Positions 14,597 through 24,306 are shown, counted from the stretch's first letter. The stretch: 32,601 nucleotides of DNA from an uncultured Bacteroidales bacterium (GCA_903923925.1 CAIXZF010000013.1:1-32601), one strand, 5' to 3'. Notes: generated from the letters alone by a model not told the origin. Translations and numbers: made by a program.

Positions 14597-17500
14597 ATGA
14601 AGCACTTTTACACATTACTAAAGACGCTGTTCGCCGTAACTTTGATGCTGGTTCTTACCAGTTCGATGTTTGCGCAAAAGGTTCAGGTGAGCGGCAAGGT
14701 CACCGATTCGGAGACCAGGGAGACGATGGTCGGTGTGACAGTACTGGAGAAAGGCACACAAAACGGTATAACCACCGATATCAACGGAGGTTTCAAAATT
14801 ACCGTTCAGAAGGGAGCCATTCTGGTGTTATCATTCGTTGGGTATGAGCAGGTCGAAGTACCTGCCTCCGATGGAATGACTGTCGCAATGAAGACTAAGC
14901 AAACAATGCTGAATCAGGTGGTTGTTGTAGGTTATGGTACCCAAAACAAAAGGGAAGTAACCGGATCAATTTACAAGGTTAAGGGCGCGGAAATTACTTC
15001 GCTTCCGGTACCTTCCTTTGAAGCAGGATTACAGGGGAGAGCTCCAGGGGTTACAGTAATGCAATCCTCAGGACTGGCAGGTGCCGGTTCTGCTATTAAA
15101 ATCAGGGGAGTTAGTTCCATTACATCAGGCGGAGATCCACTTTATGTTATTGATGGAGTTATTCTTCCGCAAAACCAGGGTGAACGTATTGGTGCTGTTA
15201 ACACCAATGTTCTGAATACAATTAATCCTGACGACATCGAATCAATTGATATTCTGAAAGATGCTTCAGCAACTGCTATTTATGGGTCACGTGGTGCTAA
15301 CGGCGTTGTGCTCATAACTACTAAACGTGCAAAATTAGGACAGTCGACAAGCGGTGGCAAAAAAGCCCCGAATTTTAACGTTGGCTACAGAACAACGATG
15401 TCGACACCAACTCAGCTATATCAACTTTTAAATACCGAAGAATATGTGAAACTTTATGTTGAAGCATATGAGAACGATAAACGTTTCGGAGTTGTTAATG
15501 GTGCAGCTGCACAAGGTGATAACCCAAGTACTCCTTTATTATATGGCGGGTTTAAAGTAAAAGATATCGTTGACGGAGGTTACCAGACCACAGACTGGCA
15601 GAAAGAAATGACCCGTGTTGGGATAGGACATGCTGTTGATGCTTCCATGACATATGGCAACGACAAACTGGCAACTTATTTCAGCCTTGGTTATCACAAT
15701 GATGCTTCTTATCTGAAAGAAAATTCATTTAACCTGTTTTCAAGCCGTTTAAACCTTGATTACAAACTAAGTAAGTCATTACAGGTTGGTTTCAATACAA
15801 GCTATTCTCATTCCATAAATAATCTTGTTCCTGTTTCCTGGAACGGAGGGTTGGGTAAAGCTATGTCAACTGCATTACCTTACTGGCCGATTTATGATCC
15901 AACGAATCCTGATAAATATTACAAATTCCCTCAGGCATGGAATGGTTCATACAATCCTTTGGCTGAACTTGGTAACCGCGTTATGCGCGAGCGTTACGAC
16001 AGGACTATCTCGAATATCTATCTGAATTACAATGTTTTCAAAAATTTCACTGCAAGATTTGAAGGTGGAATCGACAGTTATACAAGAACGTATGATGAGT
16101 TTTTTAACAATGTAATTGAAGAGGTTAATACAAGAGCTTCTCAGAATATTATCAAGCCACAAACATTAATGGCTAAGGTTATTCTGAACTATGATTATGA
16201 TCTGAACAAGAACAACAAGTTCAAATTTATGGCTGGTCAGGAATTGCTTGGAAATTCAACAAAATACAACCGGAATAAATCTGTTACCTTTCCAACTGGT
16301 GAGGCTGGAGATGCTTTCTACTTGAATCCCACCATTTCTGATGCCTTAATGGCAAGTCAGAATTACTCAGACAAGAGCGAAGTTATCGGAATGCAATATG
16401 GTTTTGTATCCTATTTCGGCCGTGTATTTTATACATTAAACAATAAATATTTGTTTAATGTAAGTATCAGGCAGGATGCTTCTTCAAGGTTTGGAACGAA
16501 CAATAAATGGGGTACTTTCCCTGCTGCATCAGTTGGCTGGATTCTCACTGAAGAGGATTTCATGAAAGACAATGGGATCTTTAATTATTTCAAAGTTAAA
16601 GTTGGTTACGGAAAAACCGGTAATGCTGAAATTCCAAACGATGCTCAGTATAGCAGGTTAATAACCAACGACACCAAACTGTATGGCGGACAACCAATAC
16701 GGTATATTACCCAGCTTCCAAATCCTGATTTACGTTGGGAAACAACAAACAGCTTCGATGCTGGTTTTGAATTTGGTATCTTAAAAGACAGGATCAGTGG
16801 TTCCTTTGATTATTATTACAAGAAAACCAAGGACTTATTCCTGAACGCTGCTGTTCCAGCTTCTTCCGGTCTTACTTCAGTGTTGATCAACGTTGGGGAA
16901 TTATGGAACCAGGGAGTTGAATTCGGCTTGAACACTACGAATATCAAAACCAAGAACTTCTCCTGGACAACAAACTTCAACATTGCGTACAACAAAAATG
17001 AAGTAACAAATACAGGTAATGCTGGTCCTGATGCTTTTGGAAGCACTGGCGACGTTCGCGTTCTTGTTGGTTACCCTGTTGGTGTTAACTACCTTGTTAA
17101 AGAATTGGGTGTTGACCCAGCTACCGGAAAACCAATTTATGAAGGCTTGGAAAAGAATGAAAAGGGCGAAATTATCCGTCGTTTCAAAACCTTTACCTAC
17201 AGTACCGATTATCGTCAGCCTCTTGGAAAGCCTTGGCCAGACTGGATTGGTGGTTTAAGCAATACCTTCCAGTACAAAAGATTTGATGTTTCCTGTATGT
17301 TCAACTTCCAGTTAGGCGGAAGTATTTATGATGATTCCGAAAAATATCAGCTAAATGCAATCGGTAACTGGAATCTTCGTAAGGATGTTCTGGATCGTTG
17401 GCAACAACCTGGCGACATCACTGATGTTCCACGTATGACACTCGATGCAGATGTTCCGAACAGAAACACCGACAGGTATTTACATGATGCATCCTATTTG

Positions 17501-17740
17501 AGGCTCAAGAATCTGAGTGTCGGGTACACACTGGCACCGAATACAATCAAGGGAATCAATAAAATAAGGGTAGCACTGGTTGGTACAAATCTGTTGACGT
17601 GGACTAAATATCCTGGTATGGACCCGGAAATTTTCCGTGACATGGAAAACCAGATGCAGCGTAACCTTTCTGCGAACGTAACTTACATTTCACCACCGCA
17701 GGCACGTACGTTCTCACTCTCAGTAAATGTTGAATTTTAA
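14597..17740 (+). CDS. susC: SusC-family TonB-dependent outer-membrane receptor
   Basis: A 1047-residue protein with a signal peptide (ends MFAQ), a CarboxypepD_reg-like N-terminal domain (about 30-105, VSGKVTD...DINGGFKI), a plug region with VVVVGYGTQ, LQGRAPGV and YGSRGANGVVLITT, and a long beta-barrel ending in an aromatic terminal residue (NVEF). It forms the outer-membrane channel that, with the SusD lid, imports maltooligosaccharides using TonB energy. The gene heads a tight operon: susD starts 12 bp later, followed by three binding-protein genes. The first roughly 240 bp of coding sequence are richer in GC (near 50%, peaking at 57%) than the rest. Family assignment is certain; the glucan substrate is inferred from its neighbours. 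Confidence 0.95.
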   Translation: MKHFYTLLKTLFAVTLMLVLTSSMFAQKVQVSGKVTDSETRETMVGVTVLEKGTQNGITTDINGGFKITVQKGAILVLSFVGYEQVEVPASDGMTVAMKTKQTMLNQVVVVGYGTQNKREVTGSIYKVKGAEITSLPVPSFEAGLQGRAPGVTVMQSSGLAGAGSAIKIRGVSSITSGGDPLYVIDGVILPQNQGERIGAVNTNVLNTINPDDIESIDILKDASATAIYGSRGANGVVLITTKRAKLGQSTSGGKKAPNFNVGYRTTMSTPTQLYQLLNTEEYVKLYVEAYENDKRFGVVNGAAAQGDNPSTPLLYGGFKVKDIVDGGYQTTDWQKEMTRVGIGHAVDASMTYGNDKLATYFSLGYHNDASYLKENSFNLFSSRLNLDYKLSKSLQVGFNTSYSHSINNLVPVSWNGGLGKAMSTALPYWPIYDPTNPDKYYKFPQAWNGSYNPLAELGNRVMRERYDRTISNIYLNYNVFKNFTARFEGGIDSYTRTYDEFFNNVIEEVNTRASQNIIKPQTLMAKVILNYDYDLNKNNKFKFMAGQELLGNSTKYNRNKSVTFPTGEAGDAFYLNPTISDALMASQNYSDKSEVIGMQYGFVSYFGRVFYTLNNKYLFNVSIRQDASSRFGTNNKWGTFPAASVGWILTEEDFMKDNGIFNYFKVKVGYGKTGNAEIPNDAQYSRLITNDTKLYGGQPIRYITQLPNPDLRWETTNSFDAGFEFGILKDRISGSFDYYYKKTKDLFLNAAVPASSGLTSVLINVGELWNQGVEFGLNTTNIKTKNFSWTTNFNIAYNKNEVTNTGNAGPDAFGSTGDVRVLVGYPVGVNYLVKELGVDPATGKPIYEGLEKNEKGEIIRRFKTFTYSTDYRQPLGKPWPDWIGGLSNTFQYKRFDVSCMFNFQLGGSIYDDSEKYQLNAIGNWNLRKDVLDRWQQPGDITDVPRMTLDADVPNRNTDRYLHDASYLRLKNLSVGYTLAPNTIKGINKIRVALVGTNLLTWTKYPGMDPEIFRDMENQMQRNLSANVTYISPPQARTFSLSVNVEF

Positions 17741-17752
17741 TCCCTTCGCACC

Positions 17753-19117
17753 ATGAAAAAAATACTATATAGTTTATTAGCATTCTTCGTACTTGTGAGC
17801 GTTACTTCGTGCAACAAGTTACTGGAAGTAAAACCTGAGACACTTACCGGAATTGATGAGGGGATACAAAATGCATCTGATCTTCAGGCTGTTCTGAACG
17901 GCTCCTATGATGTATTCCGCAACACCCATGTTATGGGAGGAACTGCTTTTGTTGCTGCTGATGTTATTGCACAGGAAGCATATTCTACAAGCACCGGTTT
18001 TGAATGGGGTCAGATTAAGACCTTGAATATGAATCTTTTCAATCCTATCGGACGCGATATCTGGAAAAATGCATACCTCTGCGTTCAAAGGGCGAATGTT
18101 GTTATCGATTATATTGATAATGATAAAGTTACCCTAACTGCTGAGCAAAAGAAACAGTGGAAAGCCGAAGCACAATTTATCCGTGCGGTATGTTTTTACC
18201 ACCTGGTTCAATTCTTCAGTTTACCTTATGATGCCACAAAGGATAATACACAACCTGGTGTGCCTCTTAGGGTTGAAGCAATCCTTGCTAACGAATTTGC
18301 TGCTACAAAGCTGGCACGTGCAAGTGTAGAAGAAGTTTACCAGTTTGTTCTTACAGAACTTCAATCCTGCGAGGCAAACCTGAGCACAACTCCTATTTAC
18401 GGGCATGTTTCGAAAGATGGAGCTACAGCTTATCTTGCAAAAGTTTACTTCCAGATGAACAAGATGGACAAAGCTTACCAGTATGCAGATGCAATTGTAA
18501 CTGCAGGTAACTATTCGCTTGATAACAACTGGTGGGCAAAGTTTGCATCAGCAAGTATGGACAGCACAACTCATGAAGTTATTTTTGCAATGACAAGTTC
18601 TGCGATTGCTGAAAATTCAGGGAGTGGTTATTCCGATTCTTACCGTACAAATAAAGCGAATCCTCCGAGTTTCGGACCAACAGATATTCTAGTAAGCCAA
18701 TTAAAGCAAATTAACACCGACCAGCGTGCAACTCAGGTTGTTTTAACAGCAGGTACAGCAAATGTTCCAGGTGTTTATTCAAGCAAGTACAATTATGATT
18801 ACATGATTGCTCCTGTTATTTGCTACAACGAAATTCTGCTAATCCATGCTGAAGCTGGTTTTGCATTAGGTTCTGGTGATCCTACTGCCGATTTGAATGC
18901 AATCCAGACCAGAGCAGGTGTTCCTTTAACTGCTGCCAGCCTCGAGAATATTGCTTCAGAACGCAGAAAAGAGTTTGCCCTTGAGGGTAAGCATTTCTTC
19001 AACCTAAAACGCTTGAAAAGCAACAATATACATGGAGAAGGATGGAATAGCTCAAAACTATTATTCCAGATTCCTGATATTGAGCAGAATGGTAACCCGG
19101 ATATTATCCTCAATTAA
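17753..19117 (+). CDS. susD: SusD/RagB-family glycan-binding lipoprotein
   Basis: A 454-residue lipoprotein with lipobox SVTSC (C20). It has typical SusD features: the N-terminal NKLLEVKPE start, an ALQAVLNGSYD-like helical region (DLQAVLNGSYDVF), AQFIRAVCFYHLVQFF and, near the C-terminus, EILLIHAEA followed by RRKEFALEGKHFFNLKR. It forms the lid on the SusC channel and captures oligosaccharides at the surface. It is somewhat shorter than many SusD proteins (about 500-550 residues). It lies 12 bp after susC and 11 bp before the next gene, so they are clearly co-transcribed. Confidence 0.95.
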   Translation: MKKILYSLLAFFVLVSVTSCNKLLEVKPETLTGIDEGIQNASDLQAVLNGSYDVFRNTHVMGGTAFVAADVIAQEAYSTSTGFEWGQIKTLNMNLFNPIGRDIWKNAYLCVQRANVVIDYIDNDKVTLTAEQKKQWKAEAQFIRAVCFYHLVQFFSLPYDATKDNTQPGVPLRVEAILANEFAATKLARASVEEVYQFVLTELQSCEANLSTTPIYGHVSKDGATAYLAKVYFQMNKMDKAYQYADAIVTAGNYSLDNNWWAKFASASMDSTTHEVIFAMTSSAIAENSGSGYSDSYRTNKANPPSFGPTDILVSQLKQINTDQRATQVVLTAGTANVPGVYSSKYNYDYMIAPVICYNEILLIHAEAGFALGSGDPTADLNAIQTRAGVPLTAASLENIASERRKEFALEGKHFFNLKRLKSNNIHGEGWNSSKLLFQIPDIEQNGNPDIILN

Positions 19118-19128
19118 AAACTCGAAAC

Positions 19129-19611
19129 ATGAAAAGACTTAGTATAATATTATTCATTTTGATTACAGCCGGATTTATTTTCCAGGGCTGTAAGAAGGAT
19201 TTTGGCAGCGTAGGCGAATGGCCTTCAAAAACTGCTGCCATCAAAGGAATCTGGAAGGCTACTAAACTGGTACAGGTTGATTCTCTTGCATATAAAGATG
19301 GAAAAGACCTTTACCAAATGGATGTTACGGATGCTTACAATTCAACTGATTTTACCATTGAAATCAAAGAAGACGGCAATTTCAGCATTTCCGGAACTGC
19401 TCACAACTTTGCAAAATTAAGCAGCGGAACCTGGTCGTTCGACGATCCTGCCTTCCCTTCCAAACTACAATTAACAAATGGCACTGTGTCTGATCATTTT
19501 GCTATCATCGCTCCACCAAGGGTAGGTTTCGACACCTTCACCATATCTTACATCCGCTATTCAGGCGGTAAGGCCATTATCGGATATGAGTATCACCTGA
19601 AAAAACAATAA
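19129..19611 (+). CDS. Small lipoprotein, DUF5004/lipocalin-like
   Basis: 160 residues with a signal peptide and lipobox FQGC (C21), followed by KKD, a CKKD start typical of surface-exported Bacteroidota lipoproteins. The mature part reads as one small beta-barrel-like domain: IKGIWKATKLVQVDS, then TIEIKEDGNFSISG and SSGTWSFDD. This resembles DUF5004 or lipocalin-like proteins that often sit in Sus operons. Function is unknown; a role in surface glucan binding or complex stabilisation is inferred from its place between susD and the DUF4961-like gene (11 and 2 bp gaps). Confidence 0.6.
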   Translation: MKRLSIILFILITAGFIFQGCKKDFGSVGEWPSKTAAIKGIWKATKLVQVDSLAYKDGKDLYQMDVTDAYNSTDFTIEIKEDGNFSISGTAHNFAKLSSGTWSFDDPAFPSKLQLTNGTVSDHFAIIAPPRVGFDTFTISYIRYSGGKAIIGYEYHLKKQ

Positions 19612-19613
19612 CC

Positions 19614-20837
19614 ATGAAAAAGATAACAAAAACCATATTTCTAATCATGTGTATCCTGTTTTCGGTGCAACTCTTTGCCGAAAATGTTGGATCAGTGAAT
19701 GCTATCTACTCGAATCCGGCTGCTTTCAAACCTGATGAAACCGTTACTTTTTATTTCGATCTCACGGGTACCGGCCTGGTTGGAAGAACCGACCTCCATT
19801 TATATTCCTGGACACCAAAGGAAATTGAGCCATGGGCAAGCCCATCAGCAAATACCTTACTAACCAAGGATGCAACAAATGACGCCTTATATTCAATAAC
19901 CTGTGTTCCTACAACATTGTGGAGTACAACGGTAGTTGATTTTGGTTACCAGATTTTTGGTCTTATTAAAACCGAAGATGGTTCAAAACAAACAGACGAT
20001 TTCAGCGAAGCAAATGGTAATCCTTTCAAATTATTTGATTATCACGCACTTACTGCTAAAATAGCTGTTGTTTGGCCTCCAAATTTTTCATATGGAAAAC
20101 CAATTTCAGTTATGGTTAATCTTGCCACCGCCTGGGCGGATGCAGGAACTTCACAAGGTCAACTCATTGGCGAAAATGTTTATATCTGGCTTGGTGCAAA
20201 CAGCTGGTCGCCTGGTTCAATATTTAATATTCTGGGAGATATGGGCGCCCGTTGTAATGCTGTGGTTGGTGAATCCAATCTTGCACAGTATAATTTCTTG
20301 CCAAAGGATGTTTTCCCTGCTCCTGCTTTCACTATCAAGGAGTTAGACTTCATTTTCAACAATGGAACCTGGAGTAAAACTGCCCGTGATGTTGCTGGTG
20401 CCGATTTTAAAATTACACCTGAAACCGGACCTGTAGCTTCTGCTTCATTTGTCCCTTTCCCTTCGAAAGTTACAAACCTGGATCTGATTACCATAATTTA
20501 TAATCCACGACTTGATACTTTAGGTTCTGGTCTTGCACAAGGTATTCTTACCGGAAGTGATAAAATTTTCTTGTACATGAAAATTGAAACAGATGCCGGA
20601 ATGCTAGTACCTGTCGATATCGCCATGATTCCTAAGACTGATAAGCTGATGATGAAGACGAGTATTGATGGTACTTACTCAACATCGTTTATCCTTCGCG
20701 ATTTGTTTACACCGACAGAATTACCTGATGGATTGGTAATTAAAAGTTTGGAATGCCGGTTTGTAAATTTCGACGGACTGCTTAGTCCTTTCGGTCAAAT
20801 GGTGGCATTTAAGATTCAGGTATTTAACGCAGATTAA
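19614..20837 (+). CDS. DUF4961-like exported protein with three tandem modules
   Basis: 407 residues with a standard signal peptide (ends QLFA) and no lipobox. The mature chain appears to contain three related modules of about 120-130 residues, starting near SVNAIYSNPAAF, KIAVVWPPNFSYG and SFVPFPSKVTNLD. Each has a strand such as VTFYFDLTG or ITIIYNP, a LHLY/NVYIWL/IFLYM strand, and a closing F-x-F/ECRFVN-type strand. This matches what I recall of DUF4961-type proteins in Sus operons. The modules also resemble the N-terminal module of the GH31 and exported GH13 proteins. Probable role: glucan binding at the outer membrane; how it is retained at the surface without a lipid anchor is unclear. 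Confidence 0.6.
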   Translation: MKKITKTIFLIMCILFSVQLFAENVGSVNAIYSNPAAFKPDETVTFYFDLTGTGLVGRTDLHLYSWTPKEIEPWASPSANTLLTKDATNDALYSITCVPTTLWSTTVVDFGYQIFGLIKTEDGSKQTDDFSEANGNPFKLFDYHALTAKIAVVWPPNFSYGKPISVMVNLATAWADAGTSQGQLIGENVYIWLGANSWSPGSIFNILGDMGARCNAVVGESNLAQYNFLPKDVFPAPAFTIKELDFIFNNGTWSKTARDVAGADFKITPETGPVASASFVPFPSKVTNLDLITIIYNPRLDTLGSGLAQGILTGSDKIFLYMKIETDAGMLVPVDIAMIPKTDKLMMKTSIDGTYSTSFILRDLFTPTELPDGLVIKSLECRFVNFDGLLSPFGQMVAFKIQVFNAD

Positions 20838-20862
20838 TTAACAGATTGAAAATCATTCTAAT

Positions 20863-22500
20863 ATGAAAAAACAAATCTTTGTAGTTTTAACACTTCTTAT
20901 AGCTTTCAGTTATAGTTGTAAGAAAGATCTAAAAGTAGAAGGTCCTGATCTTGGATCAGGGCCGGTAGGCATTGTGGTTACTGCCCCCACTAACGGAGCA
21001 GTTCTGTCTACTAGCAGTACTTTTACTTTTACAGGTACCATTACTGCTCCTGCAGGAGTAAGCAATGCTTCATTGGTTGTTTTCGGGAAAACATATTCAA
21101 TTACAGCAAACGGAGCAGTAGTTAATTTCTCTGTACCTGTTGAAATTCCTGAGAATATTGCTACAGGCGCAGCTTATACTTTCACTGTTAGTGCAACTGA
21201 TTTTGATGATGCTAAAACCACCTATGCTGGAAACTTCACTGTTTCTCAAGGTCTTAACGCATTTATTATCAGTCCGATAGCTGGTATCTCTGATGCCATT
21301 CTCTCCGGCCTCCAGGGGACTTTCAAAATGCGTTTGAATTATAAGGAAGCTCCAACAAGCATTACCCTTAAAATTACCTACGCTGCCGGAAATGTTCAGG
21401 AAGCTATTGTGGATATGGCAAATACAGATGAGTTTAAGCTCGATACAGCAGCTCACAAGGATTCCTATATTGTTCAGAAAACTGTAACAATTCCAAATTC
21501 CACGGATGCTGGCATTTACGATTACACTTTCGAAATTGTTACACCTGCTGAAACTGTTAACGTAAATCAAAAGGTAGAGATCAAAAAAATCAGTACCCTT
21601 TTTGTTCTGGGTGATGCAACAACAGCTGGCTGGAATATTGATGATCCCGTTGCTTTAAACAATACAGGTCCGAATACCTTTACCAAATCGCTCACACTCG
21701 ATAAAAACCCAAAGGGATTCAAATTTGTACTTGCAAAAAGCTCATGGGCTGTTAACTGGGGCACTTCTGAAACCACGAATCTAACTCCCGGCCAAAGTTA
21801 CGCGATTGTTCCAAATGGTAACAATATGATGATTGCCGATTCAGGAGCATATGTGCTTAATGTTGATTTCAACACAGGTATGTTTAATGTAACTGCATTT
21901 GCTCCGCCAGATAGTCTTTATCTTGTTGGAGGTTCTACGCCTGCCGGCTGGGATCCTAACGTAGCAATTCCATTTACAAAGAGCGCTGCAGGAGTTTTTT
22001 CCATATGGGCACCATTAACAATTAACGGTTCAGGATATAAATTCCTGCCGAACAAAGGTTCATGGAATGGCGACTGGGGTCAGAAACCTGGAGATCCGGG
22101 TAAATTGTTACAGGACGGTGAGGAAAATTGTCCGGTTACAGAAGACGGATTCTACAAAATTGATGTAAACTTCAACACCATGACCTTTACTGCAACAAAG
22201 TGCGACTGGGGTCTTATTGGAAGTGCAATTCCACCTTATAATTGGACAGTTGACGTAAACCTTACATGGGCTGGTGCCGCTGATCCATACACCTGGGAAA
22301 TTGCGAGTTACACTGTTGTAACAGGCGAATTCAAATTCAGGGCAAATGATGCATGGACTATTAATTATGGAGATAATGGAAATGATGGTTCTCTCGAACA
22401 GGACGGAGCCAATATTCCTATTACTGCCGGAACCTATGCAATTAAACTGAAACTTAATCCATTAAACTGGACATATTCGGTTACTGCCAAGAAAAAGTAA
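20863..22500 (+). CDS. susE: SusE/SusF-family starch-binding lipoprotein
   Basis: A 545-residue lipoprotein with lipobox SYSC (C19) followed by KKDLKVEGPD, a likely surface-export signal. Two N-terminal Ig-like segments (about 35-125 and 130-240) precede three SusE/F-type carbohydrate-binding repeats, beginning FVLGDATTAGW, YLVGGSTPAGW and WGLIGSAIPPYNW. Each has the conserved KFxxxKxxWxxxWG/YG pattern (KFVLAKSSWAVNWG, KFLPNKGSWNGDWG, KFRANDAWTINYG). It holds starch at the cell surface for SusCD. It is the last gene of the susC operon, followed at once by a strong terminator. Confidence 0.9.
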   Translation: MKKQIFVVLTLLIAFSYSCKKDLKVEGPDLGSGPVGIVVTAPTNGAVLSTSSTFTFTGTITAPAGVSNASLVVFGKTYSITANGAVVNFSVPVEIPENIATGAAYTFTVSATDFDDAKTTYAGNFTVSQGLNAFIISPIAGISDAILSGLQGTFKMRLNYKEAPTSITLKITYAAGNVQEAIVDMANTDEFKLDTAAHKDSYIVQKTVTIPNSTDAGIYDYTFEIVTPAETVNVNQKVEIKKISTLFVLGDATTAGWNIDDPVALNNTGPNTFTKSLTLDKNPKGFKFVLAKSSWAVNWGTSETTNLTPGQSYAIVPNGNNMMIADSGAYVLNVDFNTGMFNVTAFAPPDSLYLVGGSTPAGWDPNVAIPFTKSAAGVFSIWAPLTINGSGYKFLPNKGSWNGDWGQKPGDPGKLLQDGEENCPVTEDGFYKIDVNFNTMTFTATKCDWGLIGSAIPPYNWTVDVNLTWAGAADPYTWEIASYTVVTGEFKFRANDAWTINYGDNGNDGSLEQDGANIPITAGTYAIKLKLNPLNWTYSVTAKKK

Positions 22501-22513
22501 TTTTATCTTACTT

Positions 22514-22554
22514 AAAAGAAGCCGCCTCAACAATTTTGGGGCGGCTTCTTTTTT
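22514..22554 (+). terminator. Rho-independent terminator of the susC operon
   Basis: AAAAGAAGCCGCC (22514-22526) pairs perfectly with GGCGGCTTCTTTT (22540-22552), with a 13-base loop and the arm running into a T tract. It starts 14 bp after the susE stop. The downstream GH13-GH65 pair must therefore have its own promoter, which I could not identify with confidence in 22555-22647. Confidence 0.9.
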
Positions 22555-22647
22555 CTGCTGTTCAAACAAATGGCAACCTTATAGATATACACAAGCCGCA
22601 CAGATAAATATATGTATAAAAGGAAATAGAAATGAATACTTTGATAT

Positions 22648-24306
22648 ATGGAAATTCGAAATAGAATATTCGAGCTCTGGAATCAGTTGTATCCGGAGAA
22701 ACCAGTTAAACTTCTTGAGAATTTTCTTCAGGGAATTGAAATTTACAGGCCTGATGAGGATCCTGATAATCAGGTTGATGACTGGTATAAAGATGCAGTA
22801 GTGTATTCAATTTATGTTGACCTTTTTAATACGGATATAAACGGCCTGAGGCGGAAGCTTAAATACCTCGATAATCTTGGTGTAAGCTGTATCTGGCTGT
22901 TACCTGTTCTTGAATCGCCTATGCGTGATGCCGGTTTTGATATCAGCGATTATATGAACATCAGGCAGGATCTTAAGGGCGATGCCTTTATGGACTTTCT
23001 GAAAGAGGCAAGGCAACTGAATATAAAAGTTATCTTTGATATCGCAATAAATCATACTTCTGAAGAGCATCCATGGTTTCTGGAAGCAAAGAAATCTACA
23101 GATAATCCTTACCACGATTATTACATCTGGAGTAAAAATACGGATCTTTATAAAGATGCCCGAATTATTTTCAAAGGGATTGAATCTTCGAATTGGGAGG
23201 CCTGTGGCGATGAGTACTTTTTTCACAGATTTTTCAGTTTTCAACCGGATTTGAACTACAAAAACCCGGAAGTTCTCTTTGCAATGTGCCGCAACCTTGT
23301 ATACTGGCAACATGCCGGAATCGATGGATTCAGAGCGGATGCAATACCGTATTTGTGGAAGGAGGAAGGCACTGCCTGCGAGAACCTTCCCGGCACACAT
23401 TTGGTGGTTAAGTTCTTCAGGGCACTTCTCGATTATATTAAGCCGGGTACACTCTTATTGGCTGAGGCTTGTCAGAAACCTGCCGAGGTTGTCGCATATT
23501 TAGGCGATGACGATGAATGCCACGCTGCCTATCATTTCCCGCTGATGCCCAGGATTTTCAAATCCATTGCCATGCAAAGCGGACAGCCTATAGAAGATAC
23601 ACTGTCTCCTGAATTTACACCAGCTCTTCCGGGAAACGGACAATGGTTCACTTTCCTGCGCTGCCACGATGAGCTCAGTTTAGAACTTGTTTATGTTACT
23701 GAAGAGGAGAGGAAGTATATCCATACCAATTATTGTCATCAGCCGCAATGGGATTTCAGGTTAGGTGAAGGGATTTCTGCCCGCCTCGCTGAGCTTATGC
23801 AGATGGATGAACGGAGAATTCTGCTGGCTTTTTCAATCATTCTTACCTTGCCTGGAACACCCGTAATTTATTATGGTGATGAGTTTGCAAAAGGCAATGA
23901 TATTGAATTTTACAATGAAATGATTGCCCATACTGGAAAGGATGATACCCGCTTTCTGGTAAGAGGTAAAATCGACTGGAATAAACTTGAAGAAGAACTG
24001 TCAGATGAAAAGAGTTTAAGCAATAAAGTTTCCAGGAGACTTACCTGGATGTTGCATGCAAGGCAAAAAGAAAGAATATTTGGCAGAGGCAGCATCCGTT
24101 TTGTAAAGCTGAATGACAAAGCAGATGCGGGTCTGATGGCATTTACAAGGGAATACAATACGAAAAAGATGCTGATACTGCATAATATGACAGATCATTC
24201 AATAGCTGCAGTGTTGCCAGATGAGGCATTAGCAGGAGAAGATATACTTAATCAATCAATTTCAGAAACTATAGAAGCATACGGATTCAGATGGATCAGA
24301 TTATAA
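22648..24306 (+). CDS. Cytoplasmic trehalose-synthase-like GH13 protein
   Basis: 552 residues without a signal peptide. Strong resemblance to trehalose synthase (maltose alpha-glucosyltransferase, GH13_16): WYKDAVVYSIYVDLF, WLLPVLESPMRDAGFDISDY, NHTSEEHPWF, FRADAIPYLWKEEGTACENLPGTH and CHAAYHFPLMPR. Catalytic residues are D231, E273 and D341 (FLRCHDE). After YYGDEFAKGNDI, however, the usual DRDGVRTPMQW signature is missing and a different stretch (EMIAHTGKDDTRFLVRGKIDW) takes its place, so a changed acceptor or product specificity is likely. Its 3' end overlaps the GH65 fusion by 16 bp, so the products probably act in sequence. Maltose-trehalose isomerase, alpha-glucosidase or transglucosidase are all possible. 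Confidence 0.75.
   Translation: MEIRNRIFELWNQLYPEKPVKLLENFLQGIEIYRPDEDPDNQVDDWYKDAVVYSIYVDLFNTDINGLRRKLKYLDNLGVSCIWLLPVLESPMRDAGFDISDYMNIRQDLKGDAFMDFLKEARQLNIKVIFDIAINHTSEEHPWFLEAKKSTDNPYHDYYIWSKNTDLYKDARIIFKGIESSNWEACGDEYFFHRFFSFQPDLNYKNPEVLFAMCRNLVYWQHAGIDGFRADAIPYLWKEEGTACENLPGTHLVVKFFRALLDYIKPGTLLLAEACQKPAEVVAYLGDDDECHAAYHFPLMPRIFKSIAMQSGQPIEDTLSPEFTPALPGNGQWFTFLRCHDELSLELVYVTEEERKYIHTNYCHQPQWDFRLGEGISARLAELMQMDERRILLAFSIILTLPGTPVIYYGDEFAKGNDIEFYNEMIAHTGKDDTRFLVRGKIDWNKLEEELSDEKSLSNKVSRRLTWMLHARQKERIFGRGSIRFVKLNDKADAGLMAFTREYNTKKMLILHNMTDHSIAAVLPDEALAGEDILNQSISETIEAYGFRWIRL

Noticed and set aside
22632-22662. Alternative ATG at 22632 for the TreS-like gene
   Set aside because: It is in a different frame and reaches a stop after about ten codons.
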